The position numbers and the translations under genes were made by a program. This document shows, one piece after another, positions 18,301 through 27,900 of a stretch of 64,000 bases of DNA. Under the pieces are notes generated by a model, which saw nothing but the letters and a program-made list of their open reading frames with translations, ran no database searches and was not told where the DNA came from. How positions within the stretch are numbered: the first letter of the stretch is position 1; every line of letters begins with the position of its first letter. The stretch comes from Novosphingobium sp. RL4 (GTDB lineage: Bacteria > Pseudomonadota > Alphaproteobacteria > Sphingomonadales > Sphingomonadaceae), in assembly GCF_035658495.1 (NCBI RefSeq), contig NZ_CP141945.1, positions 1,601,501 through 1,665,500 of the forward strand, read 5' to 3'.

Positions 18301-18472
18301 GCCGATGGCGATTGCCGTCATTGGCGGCATCCTGAGTTCGACCCTGCTGTCGCTTGTGCTGGTGCCGGTGATCTACGAACTGGTCGATTCATTCGAGCAG
18401 CGCCTGCGTCCCTGGCTTGCGAGACTGGTAACCCAGCCCGAGCCGCAGTATATGCGGAAGCCCGCCGCCTAG
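15380..18472 (+). CDS. RND multidrug efflux permease
   Basis: 1030 residues, the usual size for an inner-membrane RND pump. It has TM1 (PIPVALLFILLTISGTVAYL), the first porter domain, and TM2-6 beginning near residue 335. TM4 contains IGILVDDAIVEIEN near residue 398, the paired aspartates that carry protons. The second half repeats the plan, ending with TM8-12 (SMIAGMLPTAFAI-like region: SIAMIAGMLPTAFAISEG). Proton-driven export of hydrophobic compounds, with the two upstream gene products. Substrate unknown; belongs to the broad HAE1/AcrB-like group. Confidence 0.92.
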   Translation: MNLRISAWAIRNPIPVALLFILLTISGTVAYLRMPVKQFPNVNLPIVTVTVTQSGAAPTEMENQVTRPIENALTGVPGIKNISSTVTLGASVTSLEFELGSDLQKATDDVRTTVERTRVELPTGIDPPTVQRVDLDSAPIVTYAVSAPGMSDTQLAWFIDNEATRTLQAEAGVGQVSRIGGAEREITVILDPQRMAGLGVTSAQVNTALASFHTDAPGGRSDVGGVEQTVRVIGSAQDIDQIRNLSIPVQGRYVRLSDVAEVGDGQGEVRGFARLDGRPVVAIQVSKTSEASDVTVADGVEKAVEHLSQLHPAVKFEKIVSTADLTRRSFHATFDVLIEGVILAIVVVYLFLRDWRATAIAAAAMPLSLVPTFIYMAAMGFSLNGITLLALTLVIGILVDDAIVEIENIEKRIEKGESPYQAALVGADAIGLAVIATTATIIAVFAPVSLMPGQAGQFFKEFGLTVAAAVTFSLVVARLLTPLMAAYFLRPHHLRNSAVAGGKLDPRHERALAWALARPKLCAGIGVGLFVLAIAIAATLQIGFQATQNRNYVYVAVEGAPGATREDMNRAVQQATTILMGEPDVENVFAQVGSTGGSLGGGGADLTDGTLTVLLRRDRSETSEEFQARIGPKLRVIPEARFHNQGNFGQAAVSVVIAGADGAALERTQSQLLREMRKLRSLADPRLSPSAPGPELVITPRPDEAARLNVDTTTLANTVRIATIGDIDASVAKFSEGEQRLPIRVRLPETMRGSLSGISELRVPTRDGNTAPLSAVADIHFQAGPGKIIRYNRERRVSVEADLGVGEAIGSAMGDVRTLPTMKKLPAGIHEAHQGTTQIMEEMFVGFILALFAGVGLTYTVLVLLFRGFFKPAVIMGALPLSLLGAFAALRLLGFAIDMPVLIGLLMLMGLCAKNSILLVEFAIEAERDGKPMREALIEACAQRTRPIIMTSIAMIAGMLPTAFAISEGSESRQPMAIAVIGGILSSTLLSLVLVPVIYELVDSFEQRLRPWLARLVTQPEPQYMRKPAA

Positions 18473-18537
18473 GCCCTAAACTGAAAACGGAGCCATTTTA
18501 CCTCGAAGATCGATGGGGCCGGATCTGTCCACGCCGC

Positions 18538-19224
18538 CTACCGGTGCCAGGTCGTGAACTGGGCTGAGGACAAACGTTCGCTGACAAGGCCGTTCTCGGT
18601 CGCGGACCAGTCCGCATGCCCCAGTGCCATGCCTGACAGGATGATATGGTCCTGCGGAATGTTCAATTGGTGGTGGACCACTGCGCCAAAGTCGCACCAC
18701 GCCTGCTGGGGGCAGGTTTCGAGGCCTCGAGCCCGCGCGGCGATCATGACGTTCTGCATGAACATGCCGCAATCGAGCCACGCGCCGAGGGCCATCTCGC
18801 GCTCCATCGTGAAGAAGAGACCTACCGGCGCACCGAAGAACTCGAAATTGCGCAGCATCGCCGCTTCGCGCGCAGGAAGGTCGTCCCGCGCGATCCCGTA
18901 CTTTTCGTAGAGCGCATATCCGATCGCCCTGCGGCGCGACATATAGGGTTCTTTCATCGCGGGCGGCAGGTAGTTGTATTCGAGGCTTCGCTCACCGCTC
19001 TTCGCCGCGTGAATGACCGCCTCGCTCAGCTTTCTCAGCGCCGCGCCGGTCGTCACGTGGACGAGCCACGGCTGAATGTTCGTGCCGGATGGCGCTCTTG
19101 CGGCGATGTCCAGGATTTCCCGGATCGTGTCTTCCGCCACCGGATTTGGCAGGAACCGGCGAATCGAGCGACGGCCGCTTATGGCTTCGATGGCATCCAT
19201 GCCGCTGTCCGGTAGCGCAATCAC
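18538..19224 (-). CDS. Nitroreductase-family flavoprotein
   Basis: 228 residues from a GTG that overlaps the stop of the upstream ligase gene (GTGA); an in-frame ATG (MDAIEAISGRRSIRRF) 8 codons later is possible. The family start AISGRRSIRRFLPNPV, the ARAPSGTNIQPW segment that lies on FMN, and a late conserved stretch (GLETCPQQAWCDFGAVV) identify an NfsB-like NAD(P)H-dependent FMN enzyme. It reduces quinones, nitro groups or enones. Co-transcribed with an acyl-CoA ligase, so it may act on an unsaturated or aromatic CoA thioester pathway intermediate. Cytosolic. Confidence 0.85.
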   Translation of the reverse strand: MIALPDSGMDAIEAISGRRSIRRFLPNPVAEDTIREILDIAARAPSGTNIQPWLVHVTTGAALRKLSEAVIHAAKSGERSLEYNYLPPAMKEPYMSRRRAIGYALYEKYGIARDDLPAREAAMLRNFEFFGAPVGLFFTMEREMALGAWLDCGMFMQNVMIAARARGLETCPQQAWCDFGAVVHHQLNIPQDHIILSGMALGHADWSATENGLVSERLSSAQFTTWHR

Positions 19225-20897
19225 GCCCGAACGCCCAATTCTTCCAGTCTGCGCTGCTTGAGCATGAATCTCTGGATCTTGCCGCTGGGCGTCCGGGGCA
19301 GGTCATCGATGAAATGGATCGCGCGCGGGTATGCGTGGGCGGCATAGTGCGTCTTGACCCATCGTTGTATTTCCGTCGCCAATTCCGGGGAGGAGACTGT
19401 GCCGTCCTTGACGACGACATAGGCCTCGATGACTTCGCCCCTGACTTCGTCGGGAACGGCGATGACAGCGGCCTCTGCGACGGCGGGGTGCGTCGACATG
19501 CTCGCTTCGACCTCGAATGGCCCGATGCGATAGCCTGCCATGATGATGACGTCATCCTCGCGCGCTGAAAAGCGGAAATATCCGTCCTCATCGACGAGAC
19601 CGTTGTCACCGGTCAGGTAGTATTCCCCGTTAGCGGTGAATTTTCCGGCTGTTTTCGCGGAATCGCCGTCATAACCGGTGAACCACATCAGCGGGCTTTC
19701 GCTGACCTTCATTGCCACGCGACCTGCCTGACCCGGCGCGAGTTCCACATCCTTTTCCGGATCGAGGATGACGGCCTTCCAGCCGGGCATCGCATGTCCC
19801 ATCGAACCGGGCCTTACGTCATGATGAAGCATGGGATGGTGGTGATTGTTGATGAGCATTCCGGCTTCGGTCTGTCCGTAATGGTCGTGTACCGTCACGC
19901 CCAGCACGCTTCTGGCCCAGAGATTGACCTCCGGGGTAAGCGGTTCTCCGGCGCTGGAAGCGCAGCGCAGCCGAAGCGGTTCGCTCACGACAAGATCGGC
20001 GGAGCGAAGTGCCCGGTAGACGGTGGGGGCTGCCGCGAAATTCGTTACCTGTTCGCGAAACAGGATATCCATCGTGATCTCCGGTGCAAAGCCACCTTGG
20101 AGGAGGATGCTGCGGGTTCCCGTGGAAAATGTCGCGAGGATGCCGAAGTAGAGCCCATAGGCCCATCCCGGGTCGGCCGCGCACCAGAACACATCGTCGC
20201 TTCGGAGCCCCAGGCCGAACTCCGCATAGGTACGAAATGCCGCAAGAGCTCTCAGCGGCACGACCACACCCTTGGGATCTCCGGTGGTTCCGGAGGTGTA
20301 GATCTGGATGAGCGGTGCATCCGGGCCGAGTGTTGCGGCCGGAAAGCCGGGTTCGTGTTGCTCCGTTATGCCGGCGAAGCTGTAGCCCTCCTGACCGGGC
20401 TGGCCAGTACTGATGACGAGAAGCGACGAGGGCATGGCGACATCGCCCTCAGCCGAAAGTTTCGCCCGCTGACCTTCATCGCAGACGATCGCGCGGGCCC
20501 TGCTTCCGTTCAGACGCATGGCGATCGCCGATGGCGCGAAGGCCGTGAACAGGGGAACGTGAACCGCACCCAGCCGCCATATTCCAAGCAAAGTGACCAG
20601 GTATTCGCGGCTCTTGCCCATCAGCGTGGCGATCCGGTCTCCGGGACGGAGGCCGAGCTCGAAAAGAGCGGCAGCAAACCTTTCGGATTCCCGCCGCAAT
20701 TCGCCGTAAGTGATGTCTTCGGCGCTCAGGTCGGGAGAAATTACCCGATATGCGACAGCGCTTTTACCCCATTGGTCGCAAAGCAGCCATGCCGCACTGA
20801 CGTCCCTGCTGTCGTAGATGGCGCGAAGCTCGGCTACGCGATCATGAGCGGCAACATGGCCGGCCTCGATCGCCGAATTGTCGTTGACTGACTGCAT
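19221..20897 (-). CDS. AMP-forming acyl-CoA synthetase (ACSM/MACS-like)
   Basis: 558 residues from the ATG at 20897 (MQSVNDNS), which has AAGGAGCG 7 bases upstream. Upstream in-frame codons would run through the promoter/operator and are rejected. Adenylation motif A3 is IYTSGTTGDPKGV, A7-A8 is FRFSAREDDVIIMAGYRIGP, and A10 is PRTPSGKIQRFML with the catalytic lysine. It activates a carboxylic acid (medium chain, aromatic or phenylpropanoid) to its CoA thioester. Operonic with the downstream nitroreductase; its promoter carries the palindrome at 20978-20993, so TetR-type control is likely. Confidence 0.88.
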   Translation of the reverse strand: MQSVNDNSAIEAGHVAAHDRVAELRAIYDSRDVSAAWLLCDQWGKSAVAYRVISPDLSAEDITYGELRRESERFAAALFELGLRPGDRIATLMGKSREYLVTLLGIWRLGAVHVPLFTAFAPSAIAMRLNGSRARAIVCDEGQRAKLSAEGDVAMPSSLLVISTGQPGQEGYSFAGITEQHEPGFPAATLGPDAPLIQIYTSGTTGDPKGVVVPLRALAAFRTYAEFGLGLRSDDVFWCAADPGWAYGLYFGILATFSTGTRSILLQGGFAPEITMDILFREQVTNFAAAPTVYRALRSADLVVSEPLRLRCASSAGEPLTPEVNLWARSVLGVTVHDHYGQTEAGMLINNHHHPMLHHDVRPGSMGHAMPGWKAVILDPEKDVELAPGQAGRVAMKVSESPLMWFTGYDGDSAKTAGKFTANGEYYLTGDNGLVDEDGYFRFSAREDDVIIMAGYRIGPFEVEASMSTHPAVAEAAVIAVPDEVRGEVIEAYVVVKDGTVSSPELATEIQRWVKTHYAAHAYPRAIHFIDDLPRTPSGKIQRFMLKQRRLEELGVRA

Positions 20898-20977
20898 TTG
20901 TCCGCTCCTTGATCGCCGGCGCTGAGTGCGGGTTGAGGTGGAACTGCGCCTTCGGAACCGCGCTCTAATTTTATGCC

Positions 20978-20993
20978 TACCGAACGATCGGTA
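20978..20993. promoter_or_regulatory. TetR-type operator, copy A
   Basis: TACCGAACGATCGGTA: two perfect 6-bp half sites (TACCGA / TCGGTA) around 4 bp. It lies between the divergent ligase (start 20897, -) and LVIVD/esterase/TetR/GH106 (start 21137, +) units and could control both. Close copies occur at 37400, 40099 and (diverged) 40201. Confidence 0.7.
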
Positions 20994-21136
20994 ATAATCA
21001 AGGTCGGGCTTGCCAAGGCGACAAATAATACTAAACATTCAGTAGATAATGCGCGGAAAGCGGCCCACGTCATAAGATATGGGTCCAGAGATGCGCGTCC
21101 AAGCGGCTTGCGCCGCCGGATGAGGAGACGGGGGAC

Positions 21137-22627
21137 ATGCCGAAAATGAAATTCAGGGCACATACGACCGGCAGGGCGCTTGGTCTTCTCCTGCTCGCCG
21201 GCTGCGGGGCTGTTTCGTGGCAGGCGGTTGAGGCGGCTTCGACTGTGGACCGTCCGGAACCGGGCAAGCAGGGCGAGACCATGGAGGCCGAGGCGGGCAA
21301 GGTGCTGGCCGTGCCATACTCGAAAGGCGTCGATGTCGTCGGGCATTCCGACATTGGAGGGAGAACGGGCAACCTGGCCATGGCGTGGTCCGGTTCGTGC
21401 GCCTACGTCGCCTCGGGCATGACGATCAAGCCCGATGGGCAACTGCTCAAGCTTCCCGTCGGTGCGACATCGGGGGTCGCCGTGATCGACGTAAGCAAAC
21501 CCACCGCTCCCAAGACGGTCCGCTATCTGCAGGACAAGGGCGCCATTTACGCGACCGAAACCCTGAATGCCCTGACGACAAAGGACAAGGCCATCCTGGC
21601 TGCCAGCACTTATGGCGGCGTTGCCGGAATGGGGGAGCAGGAGGAGGGGTGGCTGTCGGTCTATGATGTTCATGCCTGTGCGGACCCCAAGCTCAAATCG
21701 GAAGTGAAGTGGCCTGAGGCTGTACATACGATCACGATTTCGCCGGACGGACGGTTCATATACGGAACCGTTCTCAATCCCTTCACGGGGGCTGGCGGCA
21801 TCCAGATCATGGATATTTCCGATCTCGCCAGGCCCAGGTTCGTCGGCAAGTTCGAGGCGACGCGTCCCGATGGCACCAGCTTCCAGTTCGCGCCGCACGA
21901 GCTTGTGTTCAGCCCCGATGGTTCGCGCATCTATGTCGGTGTCACGACCTCGCAGGGGGCGGATGCGGAACACGAGTTTCGCAGTTCCAAGCCCGGCCTC
22001 CCTTCGCCCGCAGCGGTGGGCCAAGATGCCGGAGGCTTGTTCATTTTCGACAATAGCGACTTTGCGCAAGGCAAGCCCGATCCCAGGCTCCGGCTGGCCG
22101 GCGCGGCCCCGCATGCCGGGTGGCATTCCCCTGTTCGTGCCCGTATCGCGGGCGTTTCCTATATCGTGAATGCCGGCGAACTCGGCGCCTGTCCTGGGGC
22201 ATGGCCGCGCATCACGTCCATCGCGGATGACAGGAATCCGAAAATCGTAGGCGAATTCCGGCTTGCGATGAACCGTCAGGAGAACTGCCCGTCGCCCAAC
22301 CCCATAGAGAAGGCCACCGGGGGGATCGTGGGCCGGGCCGGGACGGCGTCCACGCACTTCCAGGATGTGGATGACGCTGACAATACGACTCTGGGCCTGT
22401 TCCCGTTCATGTATGCCGGACTTCGCATCGCCGATTTGCGCAATCCCGCCGACCCTCGCGAGATCGCCTATTTCAAGCCCGGCGATCCCTGCATGTCGCA
22501 TGTCCATTATGTGAAGGATAGCGGGCAGATCTGGTTCGCCTGCAACGCAAGCGGCTTCTACGTGATCGCACTCAGGCCGGAGCTGCGCAAATCGCTGGGG
22601 CTGTCGATGCCGCGCCGCGCGCGATGA
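21137..22627 (+). CDS. Exported LVIVD-repeat beta-propeller protein
   Basis: 496 residues. N-terminal signal with a possible lipobox (LLLAGC, Cys23), so probably a periplasmic or outer-membrane lipoprotein; a signal peptidase I site after VEA is the alternative. Several LVIVD-type blades are visible: GVAVIDVSKPTAPKTV, GIQIMDISDLARPRFVG, FSPDGSRIYVGVTT and GLRIADLRNPADPREIAYF. No catalytic motif was recognised. It starts an operon with a carboxylesterase, a TetR regulator and GH106 rhamnosidase (11 bp gap to the esterase), which suggests binding of a substrate or assembly of partner enzymes outside the cytoplasm. Function unknown. Confidence 0.72.
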   Translation: MPKMKFRAHTTGRALGLLLLAGCGAVSWQAVEAASTVDRPEPGKQGETMEAEAGKVLAVPYSKGVDVVGHSDIGGRTGNLAMAWSGSCAYVASGMTIKPDGQLLKLPVGATSGVAVIDVSKPTAPKTVRYLQDKGAIYATETLNALTTKDKAILAASTYGGVAGMGEQEEGWLSVYDVHACADPKLKSEVKWPEAVHTITISPDGRFIYGTVLNPFTGAGGIQIMDISDLARPRFVGKFEATRPDGTSFQFAPHELVFSPDGSRIYVGVTTSQGADAEHEFRSSKPGLPSPAAVGQDAGGLFIFDNSDFAQGKPDPRLRLAGAAPHAGWHSPVRARIAGVSYIVNAGELGACPGAWPRITSIADDRNPKIVGEFRLAMNRQENCPSPNPIEKATGGIVGRAGTASTHFQDVDDADNTTLGLFPFMYAGLRIADLRNPADPREIAYFKPGDPCMSHVHYVKDSGQIWFACNASGFYVIALRPELRKSLGLSMPRRAR

Positions 22628-22637
22628 TCGGGAAGGG

Positions 22638-24308
22638 ATGTATGCCGGCATGGACCAAGATATCTGGGATCGACGCGGAGTGCTGGGTGCTGCTTTTGCC
22701 GGCGCGGTGGGATTGACCTTGCCGGGCATGGCAGGTGCCGGTGAACAGGCTCCGACTGGTGCGGTCGAGACAACCTCGGGAAAGGTGCGGGGAACGCGCG
22801 CAGGCGGTGTATCCCGTTTCCTGGGGATTCCTTATGGAAGCGACACCGGATTGCGGAGATTCCAGCCCGCGACCGCTCCCGCGCCCTGGACCGGCGTGCG
22901 TGATTGCAATGCCCTGGGCCACAAGGCGCCCCAGGGCGTGATCACTCTGCCGGGGATCATGGGCAAGGTCGATCCCCGCGCCAGAGGCCTATCGGTGGTG
23001 ATGGCAGTCGCCAATCTGACCAATGCCCAGCTTGCGGAGAGCGAGGACTGCCTTGTCCTCAACGTCATCACGCCGGACGCCTCTTCCGCGAGAAAGCGCC
23101 CGGTGATGGTCTGGCTCCATGGCGGCGCCTTCGCGATGGGGTCCGGGCTGGACCCGATGACAGATGGCAGCGAGCTTGCCCGGCGTGGCGATGTCGTGTT
23201 CGTCTCGCTCAATCATCGCCTCAATGCCATGGGCTTTCTCTATCTCGGCGGGTTGCACGAGGATTTCGCAGACAGCGGCAATGTCGGGATGCTCGACATT
23301 GTGCTCGCGCTGGAATGGGTGCGGGACAATATCGCATCGTTCGGCGGTGATCCGGAGAACGTCACCATCTTCGGGCAAAGCGGTGGCGGGGCCAAGGTTT
23401 CCACCTTGCTGGGTATGGGCCCGGCGAGCGGACTGTTCCACAAGGCGGTTGCGATGAGCGGCCCGATCGTCTCGCTCGTCACCAAGGCCGATGCCGAGGA
23501 AATCGCCGGACAGACTATCGCTCGCCTCGGCATTTCGAGGGCCGATGTTCACGCACTGCAAAAGGTGGACCGCCAGAAGGTGATCGCGGCGGCTTCTGCG
23601 GTCCGCCTGCCATCAGCCGGGACAGGGCTTGCGGCGGGAACGCTTGCGCCGATGGTCGATGGCCGCTCCATCCTTGCCGATCCGTTCGACCCTGCAGCTA
23701 CCGATATCTCCAGGAACGTGCCGCTCATGCTGGGTTCGGCGAAGGATGAGGCCACGCTCTTCATGGCCAGCGATCCCGAACTTGGCGCAATGAGCGAAGA
23801 CCATGCCCGGGCGCGCTTTGCGGCGGTTCTCGGTGATCGCGGAGCGGCATCGTTCGATGTCTATCGCGCCGCCTATCCCAAGGACGATCCGAGCTACCTG
23901 GTGACATCGATGATGACGGACAGACTGTTCCGTTCGGATTCTATCGTAATGGCGGATCGCAAATCGGCGCAAAATGCGGCGCCGGTTTACCTCTACCGGA
24001 TCGACTACGAACCCCGTGTGGTCGATCGCCTGCTGCGCAGTCCCCACGGTACCGAAGTCCCGCTCGTATTCGGAACCAAGGTTCCGGTCGGTTTCATCGG
24101 CGAGGGGGCCGAAGTCGATGCGCTTTGCGATGTGATGATGACGGCATGGCTCGATTTTGCGAAAACCGGAAAGCCTTCCGGCAGGCACCTTGACTGGCCG
24201 CGCTACAACGCCCGCTCACGCCCGAACATGATCTTCGATGCCGTGCCGCATCTGGTGAACGATCCCGACCCGGTCGCGCGCAGCCCGGTTGCGAGAGGCC
24301 GTGCATGA
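22638..24308 (+). CDS. Type-B carboxylesterase, Tat-type signal
   Basis: 556 residues. N-terminus WDRRGVLGAAFAGAVGLTL reads like a twin-arginine signal ending near MAGA, so it is probably periplasmic. The carboxylesterase/lipase fold motifs follow: FLGIPYG, SEDCLVLNV, VMVWLHGGAF (oxyanion loop) and the nucleophile motif FGQSGGGAKVS near residue 247. It hydrolyses carboxylic esters; in this context maybe acyl groups on plant glycosides. The stop overlaps the next gene (ATGA), and it is second in the operon starting at 21137. Confidence 0.87.
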   Translation: MYAGMDQDIWDRRGVLGAAFAGAVGLTLPGMAGAGEQAPTGAVETTSGKVRGTRAGGVSRFLGIPYGSDTGLRRFQPATAPAPWTGVRDCNALGHKAPQGVITLPGIMGKVDPRARGLSVVMAVANLTNAQLAESEDCLVLNVITPDASSARKRPVMVWLHGGAFAMGSGLDPMTDGSELARRGDVVFVSLNHRLNAMGFLYLGGLHEDFADSGNVGMLDIVLALEWVRDNIASFGGDPENVTIFGQSGGGAKVSTLLGMGPASGLFHKAVAMSGPIVSLVTKADAEEIAGQTIARLGISRADVHALQKVDRQKVIAAASAVRLPSAGTGLAAGTLAPMVDGRSILADPFDPAATDISRNVPLMLGSAKDEATLFMASDPELGAMSEDHARARFAAVLGDRGAASFDVYRAAYPKDDPSYLVTSMMTDRLFRSDSIVMADRKSAQNAAPVYLYRIDYEPRVVDRLLRSPHGTEVPLVFGTKVPVGFIGEGAEVDALCDVMMTAWLDFAKTGKPSGRHLDWPRYNARSRPNMIFDAVPHLVNDPDPVARSPVARGRA

Positions 24309-24925
24309 CAAAGCGGAAAGGTCGCGCAAATCCTCAGGAGCGGCGATCCTCCATCATCGAGAACGCCATCGGAATGTTTGCTGAGCTTGGATTTCATGGC
24401 CTGACGGTCCACGGCCTTGCCGATCGCTGCGGGATGTCCGGTGCGGGCCTTCTCTATTACTTCAAGTCCAAGGAAGACCTTCTTCTCGCGGTTCTGGAGA
24501 CGATCGAGACGCGCGAAAGTGCGGCGGTCATGCCTTTGATCGAGGCGGTGGAACAGGCGCAGGGAGAGCCGGCACTGGCCTGGCAATCGATCGTCGAACT
24601 GATGCGGCAGATGTTTCGCCGTTCGGTGGCGGATCCTGTCATCACGCGTTTCGTGCTGCTCCTGCAGGCGGAATCGCTGGAAGTTGGGCATGTGGCGCAT
24701 GACTGGTTTCGCAATCGCGAGCAATTGGCGCTTGAACTCCTGACGCAATTGCTCACCCCCTATATCGGCGAACCCGTGTCCAACAGCCGGCACATCATGG
24801 CTTTGATGCAGGGGCTTGCCCAGCAATGGCTCCGCCAGGCGCGCGGGTTCGACGTTGCTGCCGAGTGGGACAAGGCGCTCGAACCCGTACTGTCCCGCGG
24901 CAGGCTTGCCGGCGGGATGTCCTAG
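24305..24925 (+). CDS. TetR family regulator 1 of the catabolic island
   Basis: 206 residues, ATGA overlap with the esterase gene. Helix-turn-helix at about residues 28-62: GFHGLTVHGLADRCGMSGAG then LLYYFKSKEDLL. The HTH is strikingly like that of the regulator at 37426 (GLASKCGISNAGLLHYFGSK), so both could read the same TACCGA-type palindrome. The C-terminal helical domain would sense a pathway intermediate. Being inside the operon it regulates, it would give feedback control of the esterase/GH106 unit. Direct target is inference. Confidence 0.85.
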   Translation: MTKRKGRANPQERRSSIIENAIGMFAELGFHGLTVHGLADRCGMSGAGLLYYFKSKEDLLLAVLETIETRESAAVMPLIEAVEQAQGEPALAWQSIVELMRQMFRRSVADPVITRFVLLLQAESLEVGHVAHDWFRNREQLALELLTQLLTPYIGEPVSNSRHIMALMQGLAQQWLRQARGFDVAAEWDKALEPVLSRGRLAGGMS

Positions 24926-24971
24926 GAACAACGAAACCGGCAACGCGGCAGTGCCGGATCGGGAGAGTGGC

Positions 24972-27900
24972 GTGCGCACGTTTTTAGCGCTTCTTGTCTG
25001 TTCGGGTACCTTGGCCCTCCCGGCTTTGGCTCGTGCTGAGCCGGAGCCGGGAGGGCCAATCCCGCAGATCGTCGAGAGCGACGATGCACTCTTGCGCGGG
25101 TTCCTCGACCCGCCGATGGAATCCCGGCCTCGAACCTGGTGGCATTGGATGAACGGGAATGTCACCACGGCCGGCATTCACAAGGATCTCGAATGGATGA
25201 AGCGCATCGGCCTTGGCGGTGTCCAGGCATTCGATATCGACTACTTCGCGACGCCCGTCATCGTTGACAAACGCCTCGCCTACATGTCGCCGGAATGGAA
25301 GGATGCATTCCGATATGCGGCGGGCGATGCGGATCGTCTCGGCCTTGAACTGACGATCGCGAGTTCTCCTGGATGGAGCGTGACCGGCGGACCCTGGGTG
25401 GCTCCCCGCGATGGCATGAAGAAACTTGTCTGGAGCGAGACGACCCTGAGCGGAAGGCGACGGTTCCGGGGGAAAATCGCTCTTCCGCCATCTTTCACCG
25501 GTCCGTTTCAGGATATCGTTCTTCATGAACCGAGTGCCAGCACCGCGCAGCGCCTCCATCCGCAATTCTATGCGGATGTCGCGACATTGGCGGTGCGCGA
25601 GCGGGAAGATCCGCCGCTACCCTTGCCGGTGATTACCGAAGCGAATGGGAAGGCGCTGGACGCCGGGCTGCTGACGGACGGCAAGTTCGAACAGGCACTC
25701 GACATAACGCGTGACCCGCAGGCAGGCGCGGCCATGGTCGTTATCACCTACCCGGTGCCTGTCACGATCCGGTCGGCGACGGTGTTCGTGCCGGGAAGCG
25801 CCGACATGTTTTCAGGCCCGACAATGAAGGTCAGTCTGGAAGTCGGTCATGGAGGTGCCGACTGGCGACACATTGCCGAGATCGTACCGAGCCTTGCACC
25901 TTCCACTGTCAGTTTCGATGCCGTTACCGCAGAACGCTTCCGCCTGACGATCAGGCCCGCCGGGCCCCTGAATCCCTACGACGCCGATGCGGCGCCCGGA
26001 TACCTCGGCTATCGGCCGACTTCGGCTGGCGCGGCGAGCGCGGTGAAGCTGGCGGAACTGCATTTATCGCCGCAAGAGCGCGTGAACCAGTTCGAAATCA
26101 AGGCCGGTTTCGGAATGGCCCGCGATTATCACGCTCTTGGCACAAGTGGAGGATCGGGCACGCAAGATACTTCCGGTAGCCAGGTGATCGACCTTACCTC
26201 GCGCCTGAAGGCAGATGGTACCCTCGACTGGACGCCGCCGGCCGGGACGTGGAAAGTCCTGCGCATGGGATACTCCCTGACCGGGCGAACGAACGGTCCT
26301 GCATCGGTCGAGGCGACGGGGCTGGAGGTCGACAAGCTCGATGCGGAGGCCGTAAGCCGATATCTCAATACTTATCTGGACACGTACAGTTCGGCGGTTG
26401 GCGGCGAGCTCATGGGCAATCGGGGCGTCCGAGCGCTACTCACCGACAGCACCGAAGTGGGCGCCTTCAATTACACACCGGGCCTCTTCGACGCGTTCCG
26501 GAAGGCGCGGGGCTACGATCCGCGGGCATGGCTACCGGCGTTGACGGGCGTGGTCGTCGGTTCGCGGGCCGGCAGCGAGGCGTTTCTCTCAGACTGGCGC
26601 AAGACAATCGCCGAACTGCACGCGTCCAATCACTATGGGACGATTGCGAGGGTCGCGCATGAACGCGGGCTCAAGGTCTACGGCGAATCTCTGGAAGGTT
26701 GGCGCGTTTCACTCGGCGACGACATCGCGATGCGCCAATACGCCGATGTGCCGATGGTCGCCATGTGGACCTACCGGCGCGATCTTGGTCCGCGCCCCAA
26801 TCTTCTGGCGGATTTGCGCGGAGCGGCGTCGACCGCCCACATCTACGGACGGCGCTTTGCCGCAGCCGAATCCTTCACGTCCACACGCTACCCCTGGGCA
26901 CATGCACCCTCCGACCTGCGGCGCGTCATCGATCTGGAGTTTGCCAGCGGCATTAACCTGCCCGTGATACACACATCGGTGCACCAACCGCTGGACGATC
27001 GGCAGCCCGGTCTCTCGATGCGGCATATCGGCCAGTTCTTCACCCGACACGAAACCTGGGCGGAAATGGCGCGTCCATGGATTGACTACATCGCGCGCAG
27101 TTCGTTCCTGCTGCAACAGGGGCGCTATGCCGCTGACGTCGCTTACTTCTATGGGGAAGAAGCTCCGGTAGGGCCGCAGGCGCAGGATGGCTACTTCACG
27201 GACACGCCGGCGCACTTCGGTTACGACTTTGTCAATGCGGATGCGGTGCTGTCCCTGCTGAAGGTGGAGGACGGCAGCCTCGTGGCTCCGGGCGGGATGC
27301 GTTACCGTGTACTCTACCTGGGCGGCAACAGCACCCGGATGACGTTGCCCATTCTGCGGCGGATTGCAAGGCTGGCGGAAGACGGGGCTGCGGTGGTCGG
27401 ACTGCCGCCAGAAGCATCGCCGGGGCTGGGAGAAGACCCGCAGGAATTTGCTGTACTCGTCGCCAAATTATGGCCCGGCTCGCTGGTGACCGAAGTCGGC
27501 AAGGGCAAGATCGTCGCCAGCCGCGATGTCGAGGAGGCGCTCGCCAGCCTCGATGTCTTGCCGGATTTCGAGGCCGCCTCGGGCGATGACCTCCTGTTCC
27601 TCCACCGCATTCTCGCAGATGGCGATGCGTACTTCGTGTCCAATCGAAAGGCGGCTGCGATGCGAACGGAGGCGGCCTTTCGGGTGGTGGGAAAAATCCC
27701 GGAAATCTGGCGCGCCGATACCGGCACGGTCTCGGCGGCCAGCTATCGGATCGACGGTGGGCGCACTTTCGTCACCCTGCCTTTCGAAAGCGAGGAGTCC
27801 TACTTCGTCGTGTTCAGAAAGCCGTCTGCCGGCCAACGACGCGCCGAGCCCGGCACGCGTTTCGACGCATTACGGGATTTGTCGAATGACTGGTCTGTCA